Shown one piece after another: positions 1 through 7,712 of a DNA stretch of 33,522 nt. The DNA comes from an uncultured Lachnoclostridium sp. (lineage in GTDB: Bacteria; Bacillota; Clostridia; Lachnospirales; Lachnospiraceae). The number at the start of each line of letters is the position of its first letter. Positions within the stretch are counted from its first letter, which is position 1. A program made the translations under genes and the position numbers. The notes beneath the pieces are model-generated. The model did not search any database, had not been told where the DNA came from, and saw only the letters and a list, made by a program, of their open reading frames with translations. The stretch covers positions 1 to 33,522 of the forward strand of contig CAJMFH010000030.1 in NCBI GenBank assembly GCA_905212635.1, read 5' to 3'.

Positions 1-254
1 GATAACTAAAAATTATCCATCACTTTTTACAATCAATTAGTTTTTGTTTATTTAATTACATTCTCGCCCTGTATATATCAAAAGTACTTCCCTTTTTCCC
101 AGATCTGTAATTCTGATATTTGTCAAGCAAATTTATGTTACTCAATTATGAACAACAATACTAATATCTATATATATTTTACATCTTTTTTCTTTATTAA
201 GCAATACAAATTTTTACATTTTTCAACAATTTTCTATGCTCTGTAAATCCATCG

Positions 255-743
255 CTATCTATATTTTAAATTAATTGCATCCATTTTTTGCCGAAATTGA
301 TCCAACAACTCTTTATCATCCACACCCTTATGTCCTGAGCATAACTTCTCCGTATACTCCTCGCAAAGCTGCTTCAATAAATTTATTCTTTTTTCCTCTG
401 ATTTTGTCAATTTATCAGGTTCCGCAGCATAAAACAGTTTCATATCCTCAACCGCTGTATATACAGAATTGATTGAAGTTTCAAGTTCCTTATTATAGTC
501 ATAGGTGTCTGTTTCTATTTCCAACTGTAATTTTTCATCCAAAACATTTTTTAATTCTTCCTTATCCTGAATTGTATTCCCAGTTTGTAACTGCTCAATT
601 TCTTGATCGTATTCGGCAATTTTATTCAATTTTTCTTCTGTTCCCTTCTCTTTTTGCATTGATGCATATATTGCTGTTCCAAATAAAATGCAGCTTGAAC
701 AGGTCAATCCAATAATAAATTTACTAAACCATTTCTTTTTCAT
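255..743 (-). CDS. Small membrane-anchored hypothetical protein
   Basis: I do not recognise this 162-residue protein. It begins MKKKWFSKF, followed by one hydrophobic segment at about residues 9-28 (FIIGLTCSSCILFGTAIYAS), which would act as a signal anchor or signal peptide. The rest is highly charged and Glu/Lys/Leu-rich, with heptad-like stretches that suggest an extracytoplasmic coiled coil. The start at 743 is chosen because AAGGAG lies nine bases upstream; the ATG at 752 directly abuts that Shine-Dalgarno and could not use it. It follows the GLUG/LRR surface-protein gene on the same strand but is separated from it by a terminator at 902-947, so it is probably transcribed on its own. No function can be assigned. 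Confidence 0.6.
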   Translation of the reverse strand: MKKKWFSKFIIGLTCSSCILFGTAIYASMQKEKGTEEKLNKIAEYDQEIEQLQTGNTIQDKEELKNVLDEKLQLEIETDTYDYNKELETSINSVYTAVEDMKLFYAAEPDKLTKSEEKRINLLKQLCEEYTEKLCSGHKGVDDKELLDQFRQKMDAINLKYR

Positions 744-901
744 TTCTTCCATCTCCTTTTCTTTTCATTATTTCATCACAGCAGTTAAAGATATCGTAAC
801 ATTATTTACTATTTTTGTCAATTTTATTTACATATATTTCCTCTTTTTAATTTTTTTTAGCTTTGAAACTTCTTATCCCAGATACAATTTTCTGCACATA
901 C

Positions 902-947
902 AAAAATACCTGCCTTTCTATCTTTCAATAAAGTAGAAAAGCAGGTA
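902..947 (-). terminator. Rho-independent terminator of the GLUG/LRR protein gene
   Basis: Read on the minus strand, a hairpin with arms TACCTGC and GCAGGTA, extended by TTTC/GAAA pairing with one unpaired base, is followed by five T residues. It lies just after the stop codon at 957. Confidence 0.75.
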
Positions 948-956
948 CTGTAATTG

Positions 957-3344
957 TTATACTTCCTGTGAACTATAAATTCGTTTTATTGCATTTACTT
1001 TCTTGCTGAGTCCTTTTTTCCGAAACAGTTTCCGATATGTCTTTATCTTCAATTTTGGCACTTTCACGGTCGTTTTCTTTGCAATCCCCTTGAAGGCATC
1101 ACTAGCAATATTCTTTGCCTTCAGTTTTCGTGTCTTAACGACAAGCAGCCTCAGCTTCTTACATTTGCAAAATGCCTTACTTCCAATTTTTGTAACATTC
1201 TTCCCAATGATAATCTTGGTAACGTTATTATTTTTGTTAAATGCCTTGCTGGAAACAGAAGTTACGCGGTAAGTCACTCCATCCACTTTTACAACCGCCG
1301 GAATTTTTACCTTCCCTTTGGCTTTTTTCGCCGGTGCCTCATAACACACTTCCGGATTCTCCGCATCTGCACTGGTCACCTTAAACGTTGAACCACGACT
1401 GTCTTTGAGAACTTTTCCCTTTTTCACTCCATTTGCCGGAGTTCCTGTGATGACCGGGGCCTCTGTCGGCTGTTGTGCCGGAGATGCCGTTGGCTGCTGT
1501 GATGGCACTGCCGTCGCATTTTGTGTTGGTGCTGCCGTCGCATTTTGTGTTGGTGCCGCCGTTGCATTCTGTGCCGGTGTGGCCGTTGGCAGTAACGCTG
1601 GTGTCGTCGGTGTTACCGTTGGTATTGCGGTAGGAGTAACCACCGGTGTTGCCGACGGTGTAATAGATGGCGTCGCCGTTGGAGTGGCTGTTGGCGTTGC
1701 AGACGGAAGCGGCCATTGCGACACTTTCACTGTTTTCGTCTCTTTACACACCTGACAAGTATACAGTGCCTCGCCCTCTTTTCCATCTTGCGGCTCTACC
1801 TGAAGAACTCCTTCATCCCACTGATGCTCTTCCAAACCATCATGCAATGTATAAGAAGTACCTTCTTTTACTATCTCCCTATCATACTGGCACATCACAT
1901 CTCCGGTATATCCTGCTTTACAAGGCACTGCGGTTTGCACCCCTTTGCAATATGTACCAAAATGTCCGCCAGTTTTTTCATGTATATAAGCCAGCATATC
2001 CTCGTCAGAATCCTTTGTCTCTATATTATTAACCGTCGTAGAATCTGCTGCTTCATTCTGGCAAACATCGTTTATTTCACTGTCCCACTTATAATACGCA
2101 CAATTTGTAATCGTTCCACTTGCCGCTGTTGTATTTGATGCTGGTACTGTATTTGTTCCCACGAATCCACCCGGCAGATGTGAAGAATTATCAACTTGTA
2201 CTTTTGCGGCGGCGTAGCATTGTTCAATCCGTGCTACATTGGTACCGACAAAAGAACCACTGCTTGCACTCATTAAAGACTCGTGACAGTACACAAGGCC
2301 TGTTGCAATACAATTCCTAATTAGTGGCTGTGTTTCGTTGTCTTCTCCTGAATATACAGCATATCCTGCGAATCCGCCCACATTTTTGGAATAAGAAGCC
2401 GCAGTAGCACTGGTAATCGAAAATTCTACAATAGAGCCATTTTGAATGTCCCCTGCAAATCCACCCACATTTGCCGCACCAGTTACATATCCTGCTGCCA
2501 TACAGTTTGAGATTTCAGAATGATCCGAGATTATTCCGGCAAATGCCCCAACATCTCCAGCCATAGTCCTAATATCCGCACCTGCCACTGTACAATTTTT
2601 AATCACCGCATAACTGACAAGCCCCGCAATACCACCTGTATCCGTTTCATACTTCAAGTCATCAATTGACTGCCCTGATATCATGGCCACTATCACTCCC
2701 TGCACACGACAATTTTCAATCACCGGTTTAACATCTTTTCCGTCCGAATGATTTCCATATACGGACGCCGCCACAATACCGCCATAGCCACTCTTCTGAG
2801 TCCGCGCACTATTATCTTTATAAACATAGCTTGCATATATCTCTGCGCCTAAAATCGTCAAATCCTTAATTCCAGCACCCTTTCCTGCCGCATAAACATC
2901 TCCGAATAAGCCGAAAACTTTTCCTTCATTGCGCTCATTTGCTTTCAATCCCTGGATCACTTTTCCGTTTCCATCAAAATGTCCCTGAAATTCCTGTCCT
3001 CCAACACCGATTGCAATCCAATAATGTTCCGACAAATCCAAGTTTTTCGTCAATTTAAAATATTTGTCACAAGTACGATTATTCTCTTTTGTCCCGTCAT
3101 TTACCAATTGCGCCAAAGCAGCAAGCTGTCCCTCTGACTCAATCAAAATCGGCTTGTCCTCACTATTTCCAAGCTCACTTCCATTTGCGTCGGTCATCGT
3201 AAGTTCTTCTGTATAATCCTTCCACAAGCCCGCCGGATCATCGGTCGCTGCCTTTACAGTATTTCCAGCATTTTCCATCGTCACGATTCCGCCGGGGATC
3301 AGCAGGGAAAAAGCCATAATTACTGCTAAAATTCTCTTTTTCAT
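957..3344 (-). CDS. Secreted GLUG-repeat / leucine-rich-repeat surface protein
   Basis: 795 residues. Residues 1-33 form a Sec signal peptide with a cleavage-like VKA|AT. About 60-425 contain repeats with GGIAGLV, GAFAGII, GGFAGDI, GGFAGYA and GGFVGTN cores separated by 'I.NC...G' strands, which matches GLUG-type beta-helix repeats of surface proteins. A short Cys-containing segment (residues 466-534, including CQVC) follows. Residues 545-635 are a Pro/Thr/Ala linker with TPTATPT and AQNATAAPT repeats. The C-terminal 640-795 resembles a BspA-like LRR_5 unit (VTSVSSKAFNKNNNVTKIII, then KIGSKAFCKCKKL) with a very Lys-rich tail. AGGAGG sits eight bases before the ATG. There is no LPXTG motif; the basic tail may hold the protein to the wall, which is inference. 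The ligand is unknown; a role in adhesion to glycan or host surfaces is a guess from domain type. Confidence 0.8.
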   Translation of the reverse strand: MKKRILAVIMAFSLLIPGGIVTMENAGNTVKAATDDPAGLWKDYTEELTMTDANGSELGNSEDKPILIESEGQLAALAQLVNDGTKENNRTCDKYFKLTKNLDLSEHYWIAIGVGGQEFQGHFDGNGKVIQGLKANERNEGKVFGLFGDVYAAGKGAGIKDLTILGAEIYASYVYKDNSARTQKSGYGGIVAASVYGNHSDGKDVKPVIENCRVQGVIVAMISGQSIDDLKYETDTGGIAGLVSYAVIKNCTVAGADIRTMAGDVGAFAGIISDHSEISNCMAAGYVTGAANVGGFAGDIQNGSIVEFSITSATAASYSKNVGGFAGYAVYSGEDNETQPLIRNCIATGLVYCHESLMSASSGSFVGTNVARIEQCYAAAKVQVDNSSHLPGGFVGTNTVPASNTTAASGTITNCAYYKWDSEINDVCQNEAADSTTVNNIETKDSDEDMLAYIHEKTGGHFGTYCKGVQTAVPCKAGYTGDVMCQYDREIVKEGTSYTLHDGLEEHQWDEGVLQVEPQDGKEGEALYTCQVCKETKTVKVSQWPLPSATPTATPTATPSITPSATPVVTPTAIPTVTPTTPALLPTATPAQNATAAPTQNATAAPTQNATAVPSQQPTASPAQQPTEAPVITGTPANGVKKGKVLKDSRGSTFKVTSADAENPEVCYEAPAKKAKGKVKIPAVVKVDGVTYRVTSVSSKAFNKNNNVTKIIIGKNVTKIGSKAFCKCKKLRLLVVKTRKLKAKNIASDAFKGIAKKTTVKVPKLKIKTYRKLFRKKGLSKKVNAIKRIYSSQEV
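1508..1579 (-). repeat. Three 24-bp tandem repeats in the Pro/Thr linker
   Basis: Three consecutive 24-bp units begin at 1508, 1532 and 1556. The first two are almost identical and the third differs at several positions. They encode the TQNATAAP-type repeats of the linker, so copy number can vary without a frameshift. Confidence 0.85.
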
Positions 3345-3388
3345 TACCTTTGCCTCCTTTTCCTATCGTCATAAAATGATTTTGTTTT

Positions 3389-3417
3389 AGTGTATCATAC
3401 ATTTTGGGCGATTACAA
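3389..3417 (-). promoter_or_regulatory. Probable promoter of the GLUG/LRR gene
   Basis: On the minus strand TTGTAA (3412-3417) is followed after 17 bases by TACACT (3389-3394), about 45 bases before the start codon at 3344. The -35 and -10 are each imperfect matches. Confidence 0.5.
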
Positions 3418-3476
3418 TAGTTCCTGCGCAAAATGAAATGACAAAAGGTTAAATATAATACAAGGATAACATTGCA

Positions 3477-4163
3477 TCACACCAGATACTGCTGTATATA
3501 TTTATCAACATTTTTCATATTCAGCGCCCTCTTCCCAGTTTCATGAAACACCAAAAGATCTCTCCCAAGCAAAATATCATTTTTTTCATAAATATCCAGC
3601 TTACGCAATGTTGCATTATAGTAAACACTGTCATCCATCATTAAATTATAGAGGCTTTTCGTACCGATATAAAATCCCCCGCCTCTCAAAATGATCCGCG
3701 ATAATCTTTTCGGATTTCGACCTGACCCGCTCACCTTTATTGGTGTAAAATTCATTCCGTTCATCGTCAATTGGTTTGCTCTCATACGCTCCTCCCTCGA
3801 ATCTACGAATTTTTTCTTCCCTGCTCATAATACCTGATGTAATTAATTTCCTTTTCCCGGGTGCATTTCATTGTATATTTTTTCCAATTTTGCCTCATCA
3901 ATATTTACCAATGCTTTCTTTAATTTTACAATTTGTTGTTCTATTTCCGGAAGTAACTTTGCATAATATTCCAGTTGAACCAATTGCTTAAGTTCCGCCA
4001 TTTCCTGCTTTCCAACATACTTCTGATCCAGATAATAGCGGTAATGCCCACGAATATTTTTACACCCAACATTCCTAATCTGCGCCCCTTGCAATCTCTT
4101 TTCAAGACTTTTCTTGATGTTCTCCAATTGTTCCATTCTCTGTAAGATTCTTCTCTCCATCAA
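3477..4163 (-). pseudogene. Degenerate PD-(D/E)XK-like nuclease gene, broken into three frames
   Basis: Three open frames in succession form one ancestral protein. 4163-3843 (106 residues) gives the N-terminal coiled-coil half, ending MHPGKGN. The sequence then continues one frame over as KRKLITSGIMSREEK and onward to 3646 (RVRSKSEKIIADHFERRG, then YRYEKPL). The C-terminal part (MMDDSVYYNATLRKLDIYEK to KYIQQYLV) is back in the first frame and ends at 3477. Recalled intact homologues in Lachnospiraceae and phage-like regions carry roughly 29 residues, including a YPDF motif, between the 'YEYPL' and 'MMDD' positions. Here only about seven bases remain, so about 80 bp are deleted. The break at 3843 is a one-base slip in an A-rich run. 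RSKSE and YPDF would be the conserved acidic positions of a restriction-nuclease-like fold, and the second is lost, so the product is almost certainly inactive. The nuclease assignment is inference from motif layout. Confidence 0.75.
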
Positions 4164-4249
4164 ATTCCCCGCTTTCTATTTAATTTTGGTTTGTGTGAAT
4201 TTCTGTACGAAATGTACTTATAAGAAATCTTGATTTTCATTACTCGTTT

Positions 4250-4278
4250 AGTATAGCACAGTTCAATTACAAAGGCAA
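4250..4278 (-). promoter_or_regulatory. Possible promoter upstream of the broken nuclease-like gene
   Basis: On the minus strand TTGCCT (4273-4278) and TATACT (4250-4255) are separated by 17 bases and point at the ATG at 4163. The -10 is good and the -35 is weak. Confidence 0.45.
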
Positions 4279-4282
4279 CTGG

Positions 4283-4404
4283 TTTTGGTGGTTTTCCGTT
4301 TTACGTTGACTTTTCGCCCAGTCGTGGCACGGGAAGGCAACCCTTTCCCGCGACTTCCCCTGTTCAGGTTGCCTTTTGCAAAACACAAGCCACTTCCACC
4401 AAAA
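4283..4404. other. Non-coding region with nested and competing inverted repeats
   Basis: An outer pair TTTTGGTGG (4283-4291) and CCACCAAAA (4396-4404) encloses a perfect 9-bp pair AAGGCAACC (4334-4342) and GGTTGCCTT (4367-4375). A second hairpin, CGGGAA (4330-4335) with TTCCCG (4345-4350), flanked by GTCG/CGAC, uses some of the same bases, so the two folds exclude each other. No convincing open frame is present. It lies between the gatB terminator and the pseudogene promoter and may be a repeat-element remnant or a structured RNA. Confidence 0.45.
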
Positions 4405-4451
4405 AGCCGCAACACGAACCGGTCTCATTCCAAACCGGTCCGCGCTGCGGC
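4401..4451 (-). terminator. Terminator of the aspS-gatCAB operon
   Basis: Read on the minus strand, GCCGCA pairs with TGCGGC and an inner ACCGGT pairs with a second ACCGGT. The hairpin is followed directly by TTTTT. It begins about 40 bases after the gatB stop codon. Confidence 0.8.
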
Positions 4452-4492
4452 TAAAATCATTTTCTAATGTAACGATTCAGGACACCCACCTA

Positions 4493-5923
4493 TTACAGCA
4501 GTTCCTTCAACAGTTTATTTACCATTCCCGGATCTGCTTTTCCTTTCATCGCCTTCATCGTCTGTCCAACAAGGAAACCAATGGCCTTTGTCTTTCCTGC
4601 CTGATAATCGGCTACCGACTGCGGATTGTCCGCGATCACCTGCTCGACTACAGAACGGAGAGCACCCTCGTCGTTGACAGTCTTTAAGCCGTTTTCTTCG
4701 ACATACTGATTGACATCAATGTCCTCGGAGAACATTTTTTCAAAGACTTCTTTTGCGACTGTCGAGTTAATCGCATTTTCGTCTGTCAGCTGGATCAGCG
4801 CTGCCAGATTTTCCGGCGTAAATGTGATATCTTCCGGCTCCATTTCCTTTTCTTTTAAGAGACGCATGGTCTCCACCATAAGCCAGTTGGATACCTTTTT
4901 CGGGTTGTGGCAGATTGCGGTCGTCTCTTCAAAGATATCTGCGAGTTTTTTGGAACCGGTAATGATACCGATGTCGTACTCCGGAATATCAAATTCTTTT
5001 TTGTAACGTTCGGCTTTGGCATCCTGAAGTTCCGGCTGGCGTTCTTTCACCGCTTCGATCCACTCGTCGCTGATACGGATCGGCACAAGGTCAGGATCTG
5101 GAAAATATCGGTAATCCTGTGCATCCTCTTTTGAACGCATTGCATACGAATATTCCTTGTTATCATCCCAGCGGCGTGTCTCCTGAATGACTCTTTTACC
5201 TTCCTCAATGAGTTCAATCTGACGAGCACGTTCGCCCTCAATCGCACGGGAAATCGCTTTGAACGAGTTCAGGTTTTTCATCTCGGTACGTGTACCAAAT
5301 TCACTGGCGCCGACTTCGCGAACCGAAAGGTTGACATCGGCACGCATCGAGCCTTCATTTAATTTACAATCCGAAGCGCCGAGATATTGGATCGTCATGC
5401 GCAGTTTTTCAAGATACGCGATAACTTCTTCCGCACTCCGCATATCCGGTTCCGATACGATCTCGATCAACGGCACACCGGAACGGTTGTAGTCCACAAG
5501 AGAACAGTCCTCCCAGTCATCATGCACCAATTTTCCGGCATCTTCTTCCATATGAATCTCATGGATACGCACCTGTTTTTTCCCTGCCGGCGTCTCGATA
5601 TCGACATGTCCATTGCGGCAGATTGGCAGATACAGCTGTGAGATCTGGTAGTTCTGTGGGTTATCCGGATAAAAATAATTTTTACGGTCAAATTTGCAAT
5701 ACTGCGTGATCGAACAATTTGTCGCAAGTCCGACTGCCATCGCATATTCCACCACTTGTTTATTCAGCACTGGGAGAGAACCCGGCATACCGGTACAGAC
5801 CGGACAGGTATGTGTATTCGGAGCGCCACCAAATGCGGTGCTGCATCCACAAAAAATCTTCGTCTTTGTCGCAAGTTCCACATGGACTTCAAGACCAATG
5901 ACGGTTTCGTATTGTTTTGCCAT
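4493..5923 (-). CDS. gatB: Asp-tRNA(Asn)/Glu-tRNA(Gln) amidotransferase subunit B
   Basis: 476 residues, the usual GatB length. GatB binds the misacylated tRNA and its kinase-type active site activates the aspartyl or glutamyl side chain with ATP, before transfer of ammonia delivered by GatA. The N-terminus has the family signature GLEVHVEL, followed by a Cys set (C25, C27, C40, C43) typical of the zinc site, and YFYPDNPQNYQISQ. The C-terminal 330-476 is the helical YqeY-like tail ending AMKGKADPGMVNKLLKELL. It is the last gene of the operon, 13 bases after gatA, with a terminator following. Nothing in it is unusual. Confidence 0.97.
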   Translation of the reverse strand: MAKQYETVIGLEVHVELATKTKIFCGCSTAFGGAPNTHTCPVCTGMPGSLPVLNKQVVEYAMAVGLATNCSITQYCKFDRKNYFYPDNPQNYQISQLYLPICRNGHVDIETPAGKKQVRIHEIHMEEDAGKLVHDDWEDCSLVDYNRSGVPLIEIVSEPDMRSAEEVIAYLEKLRMTIQYLGASDCKLNEGSMRADVNLSVREVGASEFGTRTEMKNLNSFKAISRAIEGERARQIELIEEGKRVIQETRRWDDNKEYSYAMRSKEDAQDYRYFPDPDLVPIRISDEWIEAVKERQPELQDAKAERYKKEFDIPEYDIGIITGSKKLADIFEETTAICHNPKKVSNWLMVETMRLLKEKEMEPEDITFTPENLAALIQLTDENAINSTVAKEVFEKMFSEDIDVNQYVEENGLKTVNDEGALRSVVEQVIADNPQSVADYQAGKTKAIGFLVGQTMKAMKGKADPGMVNKLLKELL

Positions 5924-5936
5924 CTTACATTCCTCC

Positions 5937-7388
5937 TTATGCGTCTATGTTACCACGCGCCTGCTCGTAACTGTAAGCCGCGCGGATAATTGTCTTTTCT
6001 TTGAAACAATCTCCGATCATCTGTACGCCGATCGGAAGCCCTTTGTCATCCTTTCCGCAAGGAAGACAGATTCCCGGAAGGCCAGCAAGATTGACAGAAA
6101 TTGTATATATGTCACCAAGATACATTTTGATCGGATCGCTGAGGCTCTTTCCAATCTCCGGCGCTGTCGTCGGAGCTGCCGGTGCAAGGATCACATCGTA
6201 TTTGGCAAAGGCATCATCAAATGCCTTTTTGATCAATGCTTTCGTGCGCAGTGCTTTCAAATAGTACGCATCATAATATCCACTGCTCAGAACAAAGGAA
6301 CCAAGCATGATTCGGCGCTTTACTTCCGGGCCAAATCCTTCCGAACGCGTCTTTTTATACATATTATGCAGTCCTTCGTATTCTTTCGTACGATATCCGT
6401 ATTTAACACCGTCAAAACGTGACAAGTTCGAACTTGCTTCCGCTGACGCAATGACATAATACGCCGGAATCGCATATTCTACGAGGCTCAGATCAAACTC
6501 TTCCACGATTGCACCTTTTTCTTTCAGCACGTCCGCAGCCTTCAATACTGCTGCTTTGACCTGCGGGTCAAGTCCTTCGCCCATATAATCTCTCGGAATA
6601 CCAATCTTCATGCCTTTGACATCATCGACAAGTGCCGATGTGAAATCAAGATCGTCACGTGGAATCGAGGTGCTGTCCTTCTTATCATAAGAAGAAATGG
6701 CTTCCAAAATAGCTGCACAGTCCGTCACATCTTTTGCCACCGGTCCGATCTGGTCAAGAGAAGATCCATATGCGATCAAACCATAACGGGAAACCGTTCC
6801 GTACGTCGGCTTCAATCCGGTCACGCCGCAAAATGAACTTGGCTGGCGAATCGATCCACCGGTATCGGAACCAAGTGCATACGAACATTCTCCTGCGGCT
6901 ACTGCTACACAGGAACCGCCCGAAGAACCGCCCGGTACGTGGTTTGTATTGTGTGGGTTTCTCGTAATTCCATACGCGGATGTTTCCGTCGTACTTCCCA
7001 TCGCAAATTCGTCCATATTGGTCTTTCCAATGATCACTGCCCCCGCCTTTTCGAGGTTTGCCACTGCCTCTGCGGTATAAGTCGGCTTGAAATTGGCAAG
7101 AATTTTCGAACTACAGGTTGTCAGTATGCCTTTCGTACACATGTTGTCTTTGATGGCAACCGGAACTCCGGCAAGCGGTCCTGTCAATTCGCCGGCATCG
7201 ATCTGCTTCTGCACTTCTTCCGCCCGAGCAAAAATGTCATTTTCTTCCAATACCGTCACAAAACTGTTTAAGGTTTCTTCTGATTTTTTTATCTGATCTA
7301 AGGCAGCCTGTGCTGCTTCTTTTACCGTCACTTCTCCGGCTTTGATCTTCTTTCCAAGAGCGACGGCAGTATATTTCATCAAATCCAT
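5937..7388 (-). CDS. gatA: Asp-tRNA(Asn)/Glu-tRNA(Gln) amidotransferase subunit A
   Basis: 483 residues, an amidase-signature enzyme that hydrolyses glutamine and passes ammonia to GatB. The Ser-cisSer-Lys triad is visible: K80 in VAIKDN, S155 in the Gly/Ser loop PGGSSGGS, and the nucleophile S179 in DTGGSIRQP. GRIRQ-type substitutions that mark other amidases are absent. AAGGAGGG lies five bases upstream of the ATG, so the first Met is accepted. It is 11 bases downstream of gatC and 13 bases upstream of gatB, which fits co-translation of the three subunits. Confidence 0.97.
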   Translation of the reverse strand: MDLMKYTAVALGKKIKAGEVTVKEAAQAALDQIKKSEETLNSFVTVLEENDIFARAEEVQKQIDAGELTGPLAGVPVAIKDNMCTKGILTTCSSKILANFKPTYTAEAVANLEKAGAVIIGKTNMDEFAMGSTTETSAYGITRNPHNTNHVPGGSSGGSCVAVAAGECSYALGSDTGGSIRQPSSFCGVTGLKPTYGTVSRYGLIAYGSSLDQIGPVAKDVTDCAAILEAISSYDKKDSTSIPRDDLDFTSALVDDVKGMKIGIPRDYMGEGLDPQVKAAVLKAADVLKEKGAIVEEFDLSLVEYAIPAYYVIASAEASSNLSRFDGVKYGYRTKEYEGLHNMYKKTRSEGFGPEVKRRIMLGSFVLSSGYYDAYYLKALRTKALIKKAFDDAFAKYDVILAPAAPTTAPEIGKSLSDPIKMYLGDIYTISVNLAGLPGICLPCGKDDKGLPIGVQMIGDCFKEKTIIRAAYSYEQARGNIDA

Positions 7389-7399
7389 AATTGCCCTCC

Positions 7400-7693
7400 T
7401 TATGCGAATGTCTTAGGCACCATGTAAGTACCGTCTTTTTTCTGCGGCGCATTCGCAAGCATTTCATCCCGGTCATCGCCGTTGGTCACTACATCTTCGC
7501 GGAACACATTGTCCACCGGAAATACATGGGACATCGGCTCCACGCCGGTCGTGTCCAGTTCATTCAACTTATCAATATAGTCGAGCATACTACCCATATC
7601 TTTTTTTGCCTGCTCTTTCTCTTCATCGGAAAGCTCTAATTTGGCAAGGATACCTACATACTCGATCGTTTCATCTGAAATAATATTTGCCAT
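7400..7693 (-). CDS. gatC: Asp-tRNA(Asn)/Glu-tRNA(Gln) amidotransferase subunit C
   Basis: 97 residues, the usual GatC length. The N-terminal helices (ETIEYVGILAKLELSDEEKE) and the extended C-terminal half with VEPMSHVFP and LANAPQKKDGTYMVPKTF are standard GatC signatures; the protein wraps around GatA and stabilises the GatA-GatB contact. It starts 19 bases after the aspS stop codon and is followed by gatA after 11 bases, so all four genes form one transcription unit. Confidence 0.96.
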   Translation of the reverse strand: MANIISDETIEYVGILAKLELSDEEKEQAKKDMGSMLDYIDKLNELDTTGVEPMSHVFPVDNVFREDVVTNGDDRDEMLANAPQKKDGTYMVPKTFA

Positions 7694-7712
7694 AATTTTC
7701 CTCCATTCTTCC

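Noticed and set aside
1..254. Possible promoter or gene at the left edge
   Set aside because: The stretch is AT-rich with no convincing frame, hairpin or paired -35/-10, so nothing is annotated.
1508..1579. CRISPR-like array
   Set aside because: The 24-bp units are directly adjacent with no spacers and encode a Pro/Thr protein linker.
3640..3860. Programmed ribosomal frameshift in the nuclease-like gene
   Set aside because: A slip at the A-run is imaginable. The second break, however, comes with a deletion of about 80 bp and loss of a conserved motif, so decay is the better explanation.
5694..6422. 242-residue open frame on the plus strand
   Set aside because: It lies antisense across the gatB-gatA junction, has no ribosome-binding site or recognisable domain, and both sense genes are unmistakable.
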